A stretch of 64,000 nt of DNA from Acanthosepion esculentum (GCA_964036315.1 OZ038509.1:24286884-24350883); one strand, 5' to 3'; shown: positions 33,992-44,072, counted from the first letter of the stretch. The notes: a model not told the origin generated them from the letters alone. A program made the numbers and translations.

Positions 33992-34395
33992 TTAAGCATT
34001 CAACCCCAAGCAAAGCGGGAAGCCACTAGCATGCAAAGGGTTACAGAGAGTAGGAGTGAGACCAAAGAGGAGTGATAGAGGAAATGAAGAAGAGACAGTT
34101 AGGGGATAGATCAGGGCATCTGGAGAGGTCGATTGACGTTACATTTGACTAGTTGGAGATTATAGTTATCAGAAAAACAAGAAAAGGGGAGGGAGTTCCA
34201 CAGGAGAGAAGTGCGAGACATGAAGATATTGGAGTAGAAGAGACGGCTACATTTAACAGTTTAAACAGTGAAAGGGTGAGAGCGAGATGCCAGCCTAGTA
34301 GAACGCTTAAATTCATGAAGTCTGGGAACCAGCGAAAGCAGCTCATCGGAGCAGTTACCGTGAAAGTATTTGTAAAAAAGACAGAGGGAGTTTGT
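33992..34395 (-). pseudogene. LINE-A 3' end
   Basis: Reverse complement of the LINE-A tail. Positions 34149-34346 give LLNVAVSSTPISSCLALLSC and GTPSPFLVFL in one frame, with the FKCSTRL / SRTSRLWNS phrases in others. The 3' UTR ends opposite TTCAACCCCAAGCAAAGCGG. Flanked by a direct repeat of about 130 bp. Confidence 0.7.
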
Positions 34396-34414
34396 ATAAA
34401 AAATTGTTAATGAT

Positions 34415-34560
34415 TTTTAATACATAACCATTTCACTGTTCACTGCCTTTAACCCTAACCCTAACACCTACCCCTAACATATTTCATACTTCCAACAGTT
34501 GGTAAATATCATACTATAGTAGAAAATGGATGGTAGATATGATACTATAGTAGAAAATAG
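34415..34560 (+). repeat. Direct repeat around a LINE-A fragment, right
   Basis: Collinear with 33868-33985, with extra CACTGCCTTT and CACCTACCCCTAAC segments. ATACTATAGTAGAAAAT is then repeated once more. Confidence 0.75.
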
Positions 34561-34654
34561 AGTAGTAAATGATTGTGAACTCTCCCAGACCTGAAAAGCC
34601 TGGATTGAGACGTTCAAGCCTAGATATGGAACCAATGCTCTATTTTTGGCCATT

Positions 34655-34770
34655 TTTTTTTTTACAGTAAGGTTCACTAAGTACAAGGACCGGGGGAGGG
34701 GCACTCTAGGTTGAGGATTACATTAAGAGGCAATTTATACGGATAGGAGAGGAAGATTACGCTTAACTGG
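34655..34770 (-). pseudogene. LINE-B 3' end with poly(A)
   Basis: A T-run (the poly(A) of a minus-strand copy) followed by CAGTAAGGTTCACTAAGTAC, AAGGACCGGGGG and TTACATTAAGAGGCAATTTA, matching the LINE-B 3' UTR at 35.7 kb. Confidence 0.55.
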
Positions 34771-35039
34771 TATTTTTGATATTTCCTTGTGCCCTCGAAT
34801 TTCAGTGTAGCATTTCCCGTCCTTTGTTAAAACACTACCTAGAACGGACTTATATAAGTTTGATTGAATTTCAAAGTTTTTCTCTTAACACCACTTCGAC
34901 AAGGTTATATTTTTGTTGGGGTTTAAAAGTCATAAAAAGGGTTTAAAATCATTTCGGGTTGAGACCAAATCAAATAAATCATAGGTGAATTTGAATTTAC
35001 ATCATGATCGCTAGCTTTATCATTTTCATCAACCTGAAA

Positions 35040-35094
35040 AGCAGATTTCGTTTTTCTTTCTTTTTTTTTTCTTTTTTTGCAGTAAGGTTCACCC
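35040..35094 (-). pseudogene. LINE-B 3' end (outer part, split by an LTR)
   Basis: T-rich tract followed by GCAGTAAGGTTCACCC. It continues at 35672 after the LTR. Confidence 0.6.
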
Positions 35095-35667
35095 TGTAGC
35101 GGACCGTGCGGGTGAAGATGTGAAGAGATATCAGAAGGTTAAACTTTCCTGCTGGCGGGAATGTTGGACTTTAATTTAGTCCAAAGAAGATAAAGAAAAC
35201 AAACAAGACCGATATATATATGGGTAAACAAATATATATTAATAACAAAACAAGTTAAACAAAGACATGGACTGTTACATAGAGTTTGTATGGAGAAATT
35301 ATGTGTGTGTGTTGTAAGTGTTCATACGTACGTGTATTGTTCTTAGCGTGTTCCCAGAATTTGGGAAACGCTGTATCTGTGAGAGGTCACATATTGGCTT
35401 AAGTGGAAAAAGAGAGATTTTACCTCGTCTCTGCACGAGGTAGTGGCCCAAGGCCAAAGTCGAAAAAGAGAGAGATTTTACCTCACCTCCGCACGAGGTA
35501 GCGGCCCAAGGTCTAAGTCGAAAAAGAGATATTTTACCTTACCTCCGCACGAGGTAGCGGCCCAAGGCCTACGTCAAAAGAGAGAGAGAGGGGTCAGCCA
35601 GTATTTATAGCCAGGGGCGAGACCCCTGTTGAAGGATTAAAGAACTGAGGAGGAGCTAACTGCGACA
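35095..35667. mobile_element. Probable solo LTR of 573 bp with 4-bp target duplication
   Basis: Begins TGTAGCGGACC and ends AACTGCGACA, flanked by ACCC at 35091-35094 and 35668-35671. Joining the flanks restores the LINE-B phrase AGGTTCACCCTGTACAAGG seen elsewhere in the window. Inside, three diverged units of about 60-65 bp (TTTTACCTCACCTCCGCACG then AGGTAGCGGCCCAAGG) lie between about 35403 and 35575, and a TATA-like run lies near 35212. Internal retroelement genes are absent. Confidence 0.65.
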
Positions 35668-35671
35668 ACCC

Positions 35672-35870
35672 TGTACAAGGCCCGGTGGCCACCTGACGTA
35701 GATGGTTACATTAAGAAGCAGGAGGGGAAGATAGCAGTTAATCCTAGACTTGAACTGGTTAAGGCTGTTGTGATCGGGGAAACATCCTCTTGGGAATCGG
35801 TTCCACAGAGCAGTGGTTCGCGGAAAGAAGCTGTTCGAGTGGAACTTACTTCTCACCAGTGCAATACGAA
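35672..35870 (-). pseudogene. LINE-B C-terminal relic (inner part)
   Basis: Minus-strand reading gives MRSKFHSNSFFPRTTALWNR, FPRGCFPDHNSLNQFKSRIN and CYLPLLLLN. This is the cleanest LINE-B tail here and resembles the SFFPRTSxLWNxLP motif near the C-terminus of many LINE proteins. Confidence 0.8.
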
Positions 35871-35942
35871 GGGTTTGGTTTGGTTTATTTTGCTTTACGG
35901 CATGTCAACCTAAATGGGTTATTTAATGCCGACAACATTTTT
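35871..35942 (+). mobile_element. V-family repeat, copy 5 (head only)
   Basis: AGGGTTTGGTTTGGTTTATT, then CTTTACGGCATGTCAACC and TTATTTAATGCCGACAACAT. The middle and the 3' block are missing. Confidence 0.75.
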
Positions 35943-35974
35943 AGGATAGATTCGTATGAATAAAATATGTATTG

Positions 35975-36410
35975 TTTGGTTTAGATTGGTTTGGTTTATT
36001 TTGTTTTACAGCATATCAACCCCAATGGGTTATTTAATGCCGACAACATTTTATTGCTGGTAATATGTTTTTCTTCTAAAATCTATTTCTGGGAATATTT
36101 TTCCTTGAAGAAATCTATAGCTCGTCCTATTTTTTCAAAAGAATATATAGCTGTTTGTATTGCTGGTATTTTTTAAAAGTATTGCTGATATTTTTTCCTT
36201 CAAAAATTATTGCTGGTAATAATTTTTTTATTACAAATTATTTCTGGTATTAAAACCTATTTTTACACAAGTTTGGGGTCAACTATTTGCCCATAGCTGG
36301 GACCCTAACAGGTGCTACCACCCCGGGTCAGGGTGGACCTGGGAACGCCAGCAATTAAAAGGTGGTTCCACGCTCCTCAAAGCCTCCTGATCAGAGGCCT
36401 TGCTGATAGA
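35975..36410 (+). mobile_element. V-family repeat, copy 6 (complete)
   Basis: Head ACAGCATATCAACCCCAATG ... TTTAATGCCG, five or six degenerate middle units, full 3' block through CCTCCTGATCAGAGGCCTTG. It lies 33 bp after head-only copy 5. Confidence 0.8.
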
Positions 36411-36485
36411 AATAATCTGTAAAAAATGTTATAAAGTTTAATGTACCTAGTTTTAAGTATAGCTAAAATAACTAATGTGATTTCA

Positions 36486-36716
36486 GGCATTACTATAAAT
36501 CAGTTGGCAAATGTTTTCCGTGAACTGCAAACTCGTATTACCCTTTGTATTGCTAATGATGGAGGACATGTGGAAACTTAAATAAAATTTCAATAAAAAT
36601 TTTAAAAATATAGATTTACTTCTTTCTAATCCTTTTTACAAATTATTTCTATCGCAAATACAAATAAAGTTATAGATTTTTTAAAGTGCACACGAACTTT
36701 ATGGACACCCTGTAGA
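36486..36716 (+). mobile_element. Mariner/Tc1-like transposon 3' end
   Basis: The + strand encodes GITINQLANVFRELQTRITL then CIANDGGHVET and a stop at 36579-36581. A C-terminus reading R-x-CIANxGGHxE is characteristic of a mariner-type transposase. About 110 bp later AAGTGCACACGAACTTTATG then GACACCCTGTA matches a typical mariner terminal repeat ending at TA. The DDE catalytic region is absent upstream, so only the 3' end survives. Confidence 0.7.
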
Positions 36717-36980
36717 ATATGTGTTCTTAAAAGTTTATATTTCTTTGACCTTTTTCAAGAAATGTGTCTCAAGCAAAGCTGAGTTGCTATATAGAATCAA
36801 AGTAAAAACACTTACTTTCTATTCTGGTTTCAAGTTCTAGATATTTATGTTGCATTTTGAATGACAATTTCATGAAAAACACTTTGATTTATAATGTGGA
36901 AAAAAAAAAGACAAGCACAAAAACAAACATTATTAGATTTTACTAAGTTGATTTTGTAAATAATTTTAACTATCATCTAT
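36717..36980 (+). repeat. Copy of 2164-2412 with its first half inverted
   Basis: 36717-36840 is the reverse complement of 2164-2289 and 36841-36980 is the direct counterpart of 2284-2412. It begins right after the mariner end. Confidence 0.75.
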
Positions 36981-37069
36981 CTAACAATACCAGGATATTA
37001 GGGGTTAAGTCGCGGTTTGTGTAGAAAGTTTTACGAGTATTACAAGAAAACATGTTTAAGATTTTAAGA

Positions 37070-37439
37070 TTACATTTTCATGTAAATTCTAGCTCCTTCC
37101 AGGAACTGGATTATTTGCGATGGATTGACTTTATTGAAGAATTCTTTGAGGTTGGTTACTTGATAATATTTTATTCAAATTGGGTTTAGACCGCCACAGT
37201 TCACTAAAATATATTTCACTCAGTTTTGTTCTTGACATGCAATACACATTGAAGGTTCTTCATTTTTCAGTAGATGGTTATGTGTAATTTGAGTGTGTCG
37301 TTGGTGTAGTCTGACCAATACAGCCCCCGCCTCCCTATTTCTATATCCCTGTTTCCACTCTCCTAGGATGAGGTTGTAGATATACAGTTTGTTGTCTGGG
37401 TTGGAGTTCCAATACTTATGTCATTTGATGGAACTTGAG
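37070..37439 (-). pseudogene. LINE C-terminal region with Cys/His zinc-binding tail
   Basis: One minus-strand frame with three internal stops gives KYWNSNPDNKLYIYNLILGE, WKQGYRNREAGAVLVRLHQR, HTQITHNHLLKNEEPSMCIA, CQEQN, stop, VKYILVNCGG. It ends NLKEFFNKVNPSQIIQFLEG then ARIYMKM and a stop at 37070-37072. R-x(3)-GHTxLTHxxLL-x(6)-C-x(2)-C-x(4)-TxxHxLxxC is the post-RNase H zinc-binding motif of I/Jockey-type LINEs. The RT and RNase H domains themselves are not visible upstream. Confidence 0.7.
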
Positions 37440-37670
37440 ACCCAATAAGCGTTCATAGGATGGAGTCTGTGGGAACGAAAACCACAAACAATAAAATAAA
37501 TAGAATAAGCAGAAATACATGGAAGTGGATTACCTCCCTTAGAAATATTACTAGGGTCACGTGGAGTATAAAAAGCAGGGAACTTTCAAAAACCTTTTTC
37601 TCTTTTCCAATTTTGTTTCTGTTCCCTGAATTAATTTGACAAAAAATAAATATGATTTCAAAATTTAAAA

Positions 37671-38108
37671 TATTATGGATTACTTTTAATTGCATGCAAG
37701 AGTCCCGGTATAATTCCAGATTATGAGCTTTCTCTAAGAAACCATAACTAAGGTCTGCCCAATATGGTTGCAGTATAGACCACAGGTGGGCTCTGTGGGT
37801 GTTGAACATATTTGCCTGAGCAAGCATCTGAAACAGGGATTGGCTATTCTTGTAAATTGAAAATATTATTATGGATTACTTGTAATTGCTTGCATGAGTC
37901 CCAGTATAATTCCAGATTATGAGCTTTCTCTAAGAAACCATAACTAAGGTCTGCCCAATATGGTTGCAGTATAGACCACAGGTGGGCTCTGGGGTTGTTG
38001 AACATATATGCCTGAGCAGGCATCTGAAACAGGGATTGGCTATTCTTGGAAATTTCAAATATTATTATGGATTACTTATAATTGCATGCATGAGTCCCAG
38101 TATAAATT
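37671..38108 (+). repeat. 196-bp tandem repeat, 2.2 units
   Basis: Units start at 37671, 37867 and 38063 (TATTATGGATTACTT), an exact 196-bp period. The full units contain CCATAACTAAGGTCTGCCCA and CAGGTGGGCTCTG. They differ by only a few substitutions. No coding sense is recognised, although unit 1 is open on the minus strand. Confidence 0.9.
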
Positions 38109-38897
38109 GTTATAAATAATTATTATTGAACAATTTTATCATTGTGATATTTTTACATTATATCAAGTATTAAGAATATCGTAACTAGGTTCCCCAAATT
38201 GTAGCAGAGAGTTATCAATGATAATGTTCTGACTCCGAATCCATAGTTATCTCTCTTTAAACTTCTCTCTGTTTTTTTTTTAATTTTAAATGGACTTTTT
38301 ATCAATTTGGTGAGGCGCGAGAACATTTTCAATCCGAAAATGCGACCCCGAGAAAAAAGTTTGGTAACTTCTGGTTTAAGGCAAGAACAGATTTCCGAGA
38401 TAGATTTTCAATGACTTACAAATCGATTTGGATCGATCCGTGGTTTTGAAAATATTGCAGCACAGATCAGTTGTTGATAAGCGAAGATCAATGAAGAGCC
38501 ATTAAATGTAGGTAATTTCTTTTTATCTCTCAGGCAATTTCGTTTGGTAATTATAAGATTTCTTCCCCACCCTCATTCTGTCTTCGAATGCCTCAGTTTA
38601 TCTCTTGCTTAATCTTCTTTTCATAGACAGGAAAGTAATGGTAACAACGTGCCATTAATGAACATGTTCTGGAGAAAATCACTGGCCAGAACACAAAAGA
38701 AATCGATTTCAGAATATAACCGAGTTAATGGAGGTCAGGGCTTCTCTGTGCCGCCATTGCTTCCCGTCGCCATAGAAACACCAAGAGAATGGATCTGTTT
38801 CCACGCAACTTGAAATGTGTGAGGAAGGTCCCAAGTTCGATACGGAAAATCGGAATCTCAAAGAAAGGTTAGCATTTGCGACTGTTTTGCGGGGTGG
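38109..38897. other. Non-coding DNA, nothing recognised
   Basis: No gene or known family seen. Confidence 0.45.
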
Positions 38898-39085
38898 GTT
38901 GGGTACTGTTTTTTTTTACGCTTTATCAACCTTTCGCAGGTTATTTAAAGCCAGGAAATATGTTGGATTGTAATATTTTTTGTTAGAGATAATAAGGATC
39001 TTTGCTGATGTTAGTTCTACTAATTAACCCATAGATGGGGGTAGATATGGATTCATACCTTTCCCAAGTCAAAACTAGGCAAAAA
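38898..39085 (+). mobile_element. W-family repeat, copy 2
   Basis: TTTTTACGCTTTATCAACC, TTCGCAGGTTATTTAAAGCC, then an AT-rich middle and AATTAACCCATAGATGGGGG / GGATTCATACC. Confidence 0.65.
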
Positions 39086-39253
39086 AATATTAATAAGGGA
39101 AAAGTTCACAAAGTAAGAATTTTAAGACATTTTTAATGTTTATATGTTGTTTTTGTAGATAGAAATATTTAAGTAAATGCTCTGTTTATAATAAACAGTA
39201 TTAACGACATTTACCGGCCTGAATGTCCGAGAAATTTTCATAGAAAATATGCG

Positions 39254-39334
39254 TCCTCCGACAGGAATCGAACCTGTATCTTATACGGAACCGTCAAATG
39301 GCCTGGCGTGCTTTACCGATTGAGTCACAGAGGA
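39254..39334 (-). tRNA. tRNA-like sequence (pseudogene or SINE head)
   Basis: Reverse complement has a 7-bp acceptor stem (TCCTCTG with CGGAGGA, one G-U), an A-box-like GTGACTCAATCGG and a good T arm (ACAGGTTCGATTCCTGT). The anticodon stem has a mismatch, the loop lacks the invariant U33, and the variable region is long, so a working tRNA is unlikely. A tRNA-derived SINE head or a tRNA pseudogene fits better. Confidence 0.45.
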
Positions 39335-39514
39335 GCGTTTCGGTTAGCAAGGTCGATTTTACTGTTTTTAAACTACAATTCTCCATGATTTTCTCTCGTA
39401 CATTCATATCTGCTCGATTCGTATCCAAATGTAAACAAATGACGTTGAACATTATGAAATGGACAAAGACCGACAATTATTTTGAGACATTTTTTATGTT
39501 TATATGTCTTTACT

Positions 39515-41242
39515 GGCAGCCACAATCTTAACAATATAAGATATACGGATGACAAAATGTTGATAGCAGACACGGAAAGGAAACTACAAGAATCCCTACA
39601 GACGACAGTAAAGGAAAGTGAGAAAAAAGAACTAAACCTCAATTGCAATAAGACAGAATGCATGGATGTTAGCAAAAGAAACATCCCAACTTTCAAATTA
39701 GAAACTGGAATTACAATAATCTAGATATCTGGAAATTGTTTTAACACAGGACTGAAAGTGCGACATTGAAATCCGAAGGCACATTGTGACTGAGAAAGGT
39801 GTCTTCCGAAAGCTAAGCATAGTATTAAGAAACAAAAAAATTAGAAACAAGAAAAGAGTACATAACTGTTACGTAAGATCAGTGCTTTTATATGGCAATG
39901 AATGCTGGACAATCTCTTCACAGATGAAGAAGAGACTTGAAGTAACAGAAACAAAGAAAAAAGTACAGAACTATTACGTAATATCAGTGCTTTTATATGG
40001 CAATGTATGCTGGGCAATCTCTTCACAGATGAAGAAGAGACTTGAAGCAACAGAAACAAAGAAAAGAGTACTGAACTGTTACATAATATCAGTGCTTTTA
40101 TATGGCAATGAATGCTGGACAATCTCTTCACATATGAAGAAAAGACTTGAAACAGAAACAAAGAAAAGAATGCAGAACTGTTACGTAATATCAGTGCTTT
40201 TATATGGTAATGTATGCTGGGCAATCTCTTCACAGATGAAGAAGAGACTTGAAGCAACAGAAACAAAGAAAAGAGTACTGAACTGTTACATAATATCAGT
40301 GCTTTTATATGGCAATGAATGCTGGACAATCTCTTCACAGATGAAGAAGAGACTTGAAACAGAAACAAAGAAAAGAATACAGAACTATTACGTAATATCA
40401 GTGCTTTTATATGGCAATGAATGCTGGACAATCTATTCACAGATGAAGAAGAGACTTGAAACAGAAACAAAGAAAAGAATGCAGAACTGTTACGTAATAT
40501 CAGTCCTTTTATATGGCAATGAATGCTGGACAATCTCTTCACAGATGAAGAAGAGACTTGAAGTAACAGAAACAAAGTAAAAAGTACAGAACTATTACGT
40601 AATATCAGTGCTTTTATATGGCAATGTATGCTGGGAAATCTCTTCACAGATGAAGAAGAGACTTGAAGCAACAGAAACAAAGAAAAGAGTACTGAACTGT
40701 TACATAATATCAGTGCTTTTATATGGCAATGAATGCTGGACAATCTCTTCACAGATGAAGAAGAGACTTGAAACAGAAACAAAGAAAAGAATACAGAACT
40801 ATTACGTAATATCAGTGCTTTTATATGGCAATGAATGCTGGACAATCTCTTCACAGATGAAGAAGAGACTTGAAGCAACAGAAATATGGTTCTACAGAAG
40901 AATGCTGAGGATACTAGGGACTCATTTTTCTTCGTCGTGAGCAACGATGAAGAAAAATATAAACGAAAAAGACATACTTAACATGAGAAAGTGATAGTTG
41001 AAATTGCTAAAGCACATAATGAGGAAAGAGGGCTTGGAATATTTGATACTCACAGGAGAGATTGGGGGTTAGAGGTTCAGAGTAAAACATCGCATAAACG
41101 ACCTAATGAGTAGGTGTGGATGGATAGCAGAACAGGGATAAAGAGAGAGAAGGCAAAAAGACAAAATTTACTAAGAGGTAGAAAGAATAGGAAGTTGTGG
41201 GGAGACATGATCGCCAACGTCCTGAAAGAACACGGCACATAG
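39515..41242 (+). pseudogene. RTE-type LINE, RT core to C-terminus, with expanded repeat
   Basis: Starts INNIRYTDDKMLIADTERKL (the catalytic Y-x-DD box as YTDD), then LNLNCNKTECMDVSKRNIP. After a stop and a frameshift it continues with TEKGVFRKLSIVLRNKK. The next element, KKRVLNCYVISVLLYGNECW then TISSQMKKRLEATE, is normally present once; here it is repeated ten times in frame (see the separate entry). The chain ends IWFYRRMLRILGT, then after further breaks KRQNLLRGRKNRKLWGDMIA and NVLKEHGT with a stop at 41240-41242. These motifs are standard for RTE elements. Upstream palm motifs and the endonuclease are absent. A second LINE relic begins about 30 bp downstream. Confidence 0.85.
39863..40880 (+). 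repeat. In-frame tandem array of a 105/102-bp RTE coding unit, 10 copies
   Basis: The anchor CTTTTATATGG recurs at 39885, 39990, 40095, 40197, 40302, 40404, 40506, 40611, 40716 and 40818. Spacings are 105, 105, 102, 105, 102, 102, 105, 105 and 102, all multiples of three. The 102-bp type lacks one codon (LETETK versus LEATETK). One in-frame stop (TAA at 40577-40579) divides it into frames of 264 and 110 codons. The long minus-strand frame over the array is a by-product. Confidence 0.9.
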
Positions 41243-41269
41243 AAGGAGATGAAGAAGAAACTTGTGAAG

Positions 41270-42205
41270 ATCATTAACATTATGATTGATAAAGATGCCA
41301 CAATAAAAGAATTTAACCAGGACGTGTCTTACAATTTTCTAGAAATCCAAGAGGCAGATAGCCTAAAGAATGTATCAGACAAAGAGAAAAATTTGAAAGG
41401 AATTGTCCACATAAAAACAAGAGCAATACCCCGAACTAAACTCAATGCTTGTAGTCAGTTTATGGCTATACATTTGCTACCAATACCACTTCTTACAGAT
41501 TCAATATTATGAATTGCCTTAGCGGTTAAATAAACAAAATGGATTGCAAATTAAGAAAATTAATGACACCAGAAGATGTACCATCTGAAGACGGATGTTG
41601 GCTGTCTTTATATTACTAGAATTAATGGTGGTAAGAGTTTAATCCAATTTGAGCTTACCTACAAGATAACAACTCTCGGGTTAAAATTATTTAGAGACCA
41701 AATTTGACTGGATGTTACAACTTGTTAAAAGTCACGAGAAAAATAAAGAGAAGTTTAATTCATTTATAAAGAGAACAATACGTTCTTAAAGATATTTTAT
41801 TGTAAAGGAAGTTGCTAAATAAAACTTCAATCAACAAATGCAGCTGAAATCATTAAAGATGAATTCTGAAAGACAAGGTTTAAACAAATTCAAAAGTAAC
41901 ACCTGAAAACAAAAACGCTGACATGGTCAATATGCATATATGCCTGTGTAGATAAAGACAAAATTAATTTTTGGTTGAAGAGTACAGGGCTAAAAACAGA
42001 GAAAGGGGCATTTATAATGGCAGCACAGGACCAAAATTTATTCACAAGGTATCACCAGACAAATATGATAAAAACTGGTGCAGACCCAAGATGTAGATTG
42101 TGAAAAATATGTTGAAAATATTGAATACTTAGTGTCTGGGTGTCTAATCTTGACACCGAGAGAATACAAAAATGGAGGTCAGATTGACCAACATATTCAC
42201 TGGAA
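41270..42205 (+). pseudogene. LINE-E relic, first part
   Basis: The + strand gives NFLEIQEADSLKNVSDKEKN, TRAIPRTKLNACSQFMAIHL and LPIPLLTDSIL. Through stops and shifts it continues GLKTEKGAFIMAAQDQNLFT, RYHQTNMIKTGADPRCRL and YLVSGCLILTPREYKNGGQI with HIHWKVLQ. This is the post-RT half of a LINE family known for TEGFIxAAQDQxxxTRNYxxxI, DPxCRLC-x(8)-HIxSGCxxLAxxEYKxRH and VAxYIHW; the second motif is a C-x2-C...H...C zinc site. Here it is interrupted by a minisatellite from about 42210. The RT palm is missing. Confidence 0.75.
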
Positions 42206-42209
42206 AGTA

Positions 42210-42718
42210 TTACAGTGTACTACATACTGTATACATGCGAATTACAGTGTACTACATGGTGTATACATGTGAATTGTAGTGTACTACATGTTGTATACAT
42301 GTGAATTGCAGTGTACTACATTCTGTATTCATGCGAATTACAGCGTACTACATGCTGTATACATATGAATTACAGTGTATCCATGCTGTATACATGTGAA
42401 TTACAGTGTACTACATGCTGTATACATGTGAATTGCAGTGTGCTACATGCTGTATACATGTGAATTACAGTGTACTACATGCTGTATTCATGCGAATTAC
42501 AGCGTACTACATGCTGTATACATGTGAATTACAGTGTATCCATGCTGTATACATGTGAATTACAGTGTACTACATGTTGTATACATGTGACTTGCAGTGT
42601 GCTACATGCTGTATACATGTGAATTACAATGTACTACATGCTGTATTCATGCGAATTACAGTGTACTACATGTTGTATACATGTGAATTACAGTGTATCC
42701 ATGCTGTATACATGTGAA
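42210..42718 (+). repeat. 32-bp minisatellite inside LINE-E, about 16 units
   Basis: Unit TGTATACATGTGAATTACAG then TGTACTACATGC, with variants TATTCATGCG and a shorter TGTATCCATGC form. The array sits exactly between the HIHWK motif and the ILWDFTVH motif of the LINE protein, replacing the usual 20-30 residues that separate them. Confidence 0.9.
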
Positions 42719-42990
42719 GTTAATATTCTTTGGGACTTTACAGTTCATATTGAGAGAAATATAAAAACTAACAGACCCGACCCCTCACGATTAAAGACAA
42801 CGAACCAAAAATGTTTTTGTATCTCATCATTGTTATTGTCATCAGATAAAAATATATCTGTTAGAGAATATGACAAAGTAGTGAAGATCTTGAAATTGAA
42901 AATGTATTAAACGACTGTTATACCAATAATCATTGGACCCCTGGGTATGATCAAAAAAGGCACAGACAAGGACATTAATAAATGTTTATA
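42719..42990 (+). pseudogene. LINE-E relic, second part
   Basis: Continues VNILWDFTVHIERNIKTNRP, then LLLSSDKNISVREYDKVVKI and LKLKMY, a stop, then TTVIPIIIGPLGMIKKGTDK and DINKCL. ILWDF-x-IxTDRxIxANRPD, VPSDxNVSxKExEK and VPVIVGALGxxKKGTxK are the conserved end of this LINE's ORF. It is collinear with the part before the minisatellite. Confidence 0.8.
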
Positions 42991-44010
42991 AGAGATTAAA
43001 ACAATTTCATCTTATTATCATTTTCTAAACTCCAAGTGGTGATAGTAAGACTTCTAAGGTGAAATGGAAAATTTTGAAAAACAGCAAGAATATATAAATC
43101 TTTGTATGAACCCTATTTTCTCTGCTCACATGAAAAAACTGGAAATTATCAGATTCAATAAAAAAAATTCTTATTAAATCAAAGGAATGAATTAACAGTA
43201 AATTGTAAACATAGTTTACTTTTTACCTTACAATTTAGTTGAACTTTGGAATTTTATCATATTTTTCTTATATTTTAGTTGTATTGTGTTGCACCATATA
43301 TGGCTTATCTTTTTATTTGTAAGATTGATTTGGATTTAATATAATTTTGTATTAATCTCCTGATAGTATTAGTAACATCTACGAATGTATTGGTATTTGG
43401 TTGGCAATTTTGACATTTTACATTGATTGTTTATTGTTACTCACATCTTATATGAAGAATCTTTGTTCAACAGTTGCATATTAATTTACCAAATAATTCT
43501 ATAGGTTTAAATTATTTACTAGTTTCTTAAAGAAGCTATTGATTTATCAGCTATAAAAAAATCATGTAGAAAACTCACAAAGCATATAACTTGTTTAGCA
43601 TTTTGTTAAATTACCTCTCCTACCCCATTTTTATTTCTTAGGAAATGCATTGCCTAGTTTGTATAATTTATGTAACCATTTACATCCGCTCTGTTTATGT
43701 CTGGCTACCGCGAGCTGCCAATCTACGGGTCATGACCCATTTATAAAAATAATTTTTTAATTTTTGCTTTTCACTTAGTTTAAATTTAACGTAGGCCATA
43801 TTTGATTGGGCGATGAGAGTAAAGCCCAGAAACTTTATATCCCCCATTTTTTTCTTTTTCGTTTTTGCTTTTAAATCTAAATAAATCGTTCAATCGACAA
43901 GTAATTTACAATCGCCTGATGAGATGCATTTATACGCATCGAAACACAACTGCTATTGTGTAGCGATTTTGACATGTTGTTGGTGTAATATCCTAAAATA
44001 AGTAAATAAA
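42991..44010. other. Non-coding AT-rich DNA
   Basis: No recognised feature; possibly the LINE-E 3' UTR to about 43.2 kb. Confidence 0.45.
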
Positions 44011-44072
44011 TATGTGTGTGTGTGTGTGTGTGCAAATACGCACATATACAGGCGTACACACACACACACACA
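44011..44072. repeat. (TG)n and (CA)n microsatellites
   Basis: A TG run at about 44013-44032 and a CA run at about 44055-44072, about 22 bp apart. Confidence 0.95.

Noticed and set aside
39841..40944. Minus-strand frame of 367 codons over the RTE array
   Set aside because: The + strand carries the recognisable RT motifs; the minus frame is the mirror of a repeat whose unit length is a multiple of three.
42210..42718. CRISPR-like array from the regular 32-bp spacing
   Set aside because: The units are contiguous with no unique spacers, in a eukaryotic LINE relic; it is a minisatellite.
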